From: Pseudoalteromonas shioyasakiensis
Lineage (GTDB): Bacteria > Pseudomonadota > Gammaproteobacteria > Enterobacterales > Alteromonadaceae
Assembly: GCF_001550135.1 (NCBI RefSeq)
Contig: NZ_LRUE01000015.1
Location: forward strand, 434,001 to 498,000
Direction of reading: 5' to 3'
Length of the DNA stretch: 64,000 nt
The position numbers were made by a program, and so were the translations under genes. Below the pieces are notes generated by a model. That model saw only the letters and a program-made list of their open reading frames with translations. It ran no database searches and had not been told where the DNA came from. Positions 63,300-64,000 of the stretch are shown here, piece by piece. Each line of letters begins with the position of its first letter. Positions within the stretch are counted from its first letter, which is position 1.

Positions 63300-63818
63300 A
63301 TGAATAAGTTTATACAATTAGCCTGTGCTGCGCTGCTGTCATTTTCAGCGTTAGCAGCACAAACAGCTGCTACAAAACTGGATATTTTAAATCTTAAGGC
63401 GCAGTCTGAGCATGTGCTAACTTCTGGGCAGCCAAGTCAAACTGATTTTGCGAAATTAAAACAACTTGGTGTTGAGAACATTATCAACCTTCGTGGTGAT
63501 AACGAAACGAATTGGTCTGAGCAAGAGTTAGTCACTGAGCTTGGTATGAACTATTACCATATTCCTGTGCAATCTAAAGCTGATATTACCATTGAAAATG
63601 CTACGAAACTTCAGGCTTTGCTCAATGAGCACCAACAGCAAACCACCTTACTGCACTGTGCGAGCAGCAACCGTGTCGGCGCTCTTGTAGCGCTATACAA
63701 TGCCATAACCTTGAAAAAGCCAGTTGATGAAGCTGTTGAGATTGGTAAGCAATGGGGCTTAAAAAGCCTTGAAGGCGTGGTAAGAAGTAAAGTAAACGAA
63801 GAAGTTGGTCAGCTATAA
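63300..63818 (+). CDS. Exported DUF442/dual-specificity-phosphatase-like protein
   Basis: A 172-residue protein with a signal peptide (IQLACAALLSFSALAA). The rest fits the DUF442 (beta-lactamase-hydrolase-like) phosphatase family: LTSGQPSQTDFAKLKQLGVENIINLRGDNE, the presumed active loop LLHCASSNRVGALVALY, with Cys and Arg at positions like HCxSGxR. The usual Gly of the loop is Ser here, so activity is uncertain. AAGGAG precedes ATG 63300; the longer frame lies within the amidohydrolase gene. Confidence 0.85.
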   Translation: MNKFIQLACAALLSFSALAAQTAATKLDILNLKAQSEHVLTSGQPSQTDFAKLKQLGVENIINLRGDNETNWSEQELVTELGMNYYHIPVQSKADITIENATKLQALLNEHQQQTTLLHCASSNRVGALVALYNAITLKKPVDEAVEIGKQWGLKSLEGVVRSKVNEEVGQL

Positions 63819-63828
63819 GCTGACCAAC
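63804..63828. terminator. Hairpin between converging genes
   Basis: An 11-bp perfect stem (GTTGGTCAGCT 63804-63814 with AGCTGACCAAC 63818-63828) includes the DUF442 stop codon. The T-run is poor in both directions, so termination may be weak. Confidence 0.55.
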
Positions 63829-63836
63829 ATGCTGCT

Positions 63837-64000
63837 TTATATTGCCTTTTTCTGACTTTCTTGTTGTTTCTTAGCTTCAACTTGCTGAAACATCGAATCA
63901 ACGAGCTCAATGATTTTTTCGTTCGCATCAATAAACTTATCTAAACCACCACCCGTGCGATAGCTTGCCTGAGCAATTGTTTCAGTTTGGTCAACATTAG
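63837..64000 (-). CDS. Unknown protein, 3' end only (truncated by window edge)
   Basis: A frame open from the right edge to TAA at 63837-63839. The visible C-terminus is 53 residues, helical and charged (TIAQASYRTGGGLDKFIDAN, then a Gln/Lys-rich tail ending QKKAI). No family can be named from this piece. It converges on the DUF442 gene. Confidence 0.6.
   Translation of the reverse strand, partial: NVDQTETIAQASYRTGGGLDKFIDANEKIIELVDSMFQQVEAKKQQESQKKAI

Overview
The window is a chromosomal segment from a marine gammaproteobacterium, most likely Pseudoalteromonas or a close relative in the Alteromonadales. The base composition is AT-rich by eye. Pointers are the short NAD-type isocitrate dehydrogenase, ilvIH, a seven-gene glycogen operon, astCAD, an RpoE-ChrR photo-oxidative stress cluster, and lineage-typical DUF3081, DUF3192, DUF3833 and DUF2878 proteins. 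I see no rRNA, tRNA, CRISPR array, prophage or plasmid backbone. The only mobile element is a RAYT-type Y1 transposase flanked by inverted repeats. This attribution comes from reading the sequence, not from a database search.

Layout. 1-4.1 kb: 3' part of the flap endonuclease gene xni, a DUF3192 protein, a large unrecognised protein that looks like a decayed HD-GYP protein, and isocitrate dehydrogenase with a hairpin leader. 4.1-5.6 kb: RAYT element. 5.7-8.3 kb: ilvIH behind a complete attenuator (leader peptide plus terminator). 8.3-8.6 kb: HU. 8.8-19.1 kb: light and singlet-oxygen stress regulon, all on the minus strand: rpoE, chrR, DUF523/DUF1722, phrB, NTF2-like, SDR, FAD oxidoreductase, DUF1365, Cfa-like methyltransferase, DUF2878, then a chalcone-isomerase-like/DUF3833 pair, plus an upstream LON-domain gene. 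Three promoters share the form TGATC(N), 16 bases, CGTA. They sit before rpoE, before the chalcone-isomerase-like gene and before the LON-domain gene. 19.1-30.5 kb: two small envelope proteins, a hemolysin III family protein, alkyltransferase-like protein, LysR regulator with a divergent RND pump, RluF, an orphan periplasmic-binding protein, a DUF418 protein and a YuxH-type EAL/HDOD protein.

30.6-42.7 kb: glycogen operon on the minus strand (stand-alone CBM48 protein, malQ, glgB, glgX, glgP, glgC, glgA). It covers ADP-glucose formation, elongation, branching, phosphorolysis, debranching and maltodextrin recycling. 42.7-43.9 kb: about 1.1 kb of AT-rich DNA without a convincing gene, holding a perfect 22-bp palindrome. 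43.9-48.5 kb: GGDEF-EAL protein, a beta-propeller-like protein, a binding-protein/Cache-like protein and an Lrp/AsnC regulator. 48.6-53.2 kb: astC-astA-astD followed by a DUF1338 (2-oxoadipate dioxygenase/decarboxylase-like) gene; astB and astE are not in the window. 54.2-55.6 kb: a fold-III ornithine/lysine decarboxylase behind a 5' leader of consecutive stem-loops. 55.7-64 kb: a QEGLA-motif protein, a double thioredoxin-domain protein, two small proteins, an AbgT transporter, an outer-membrane beta-barrel, a YtcJ-like amidohydrolase, a DUF442 phosphatase-like protein and the 3' end of one more gene.

The observations most worth following are the promoter-defined RpoE-ChrR regulon with its lipid-modifying genes and LON-domain member, the ilvIH attenuator, the multi-hairpin leader of the amino-acid decarboxylase, and the RAYT element, one of whose 13-bp repeat cores also occurs inside phrB.
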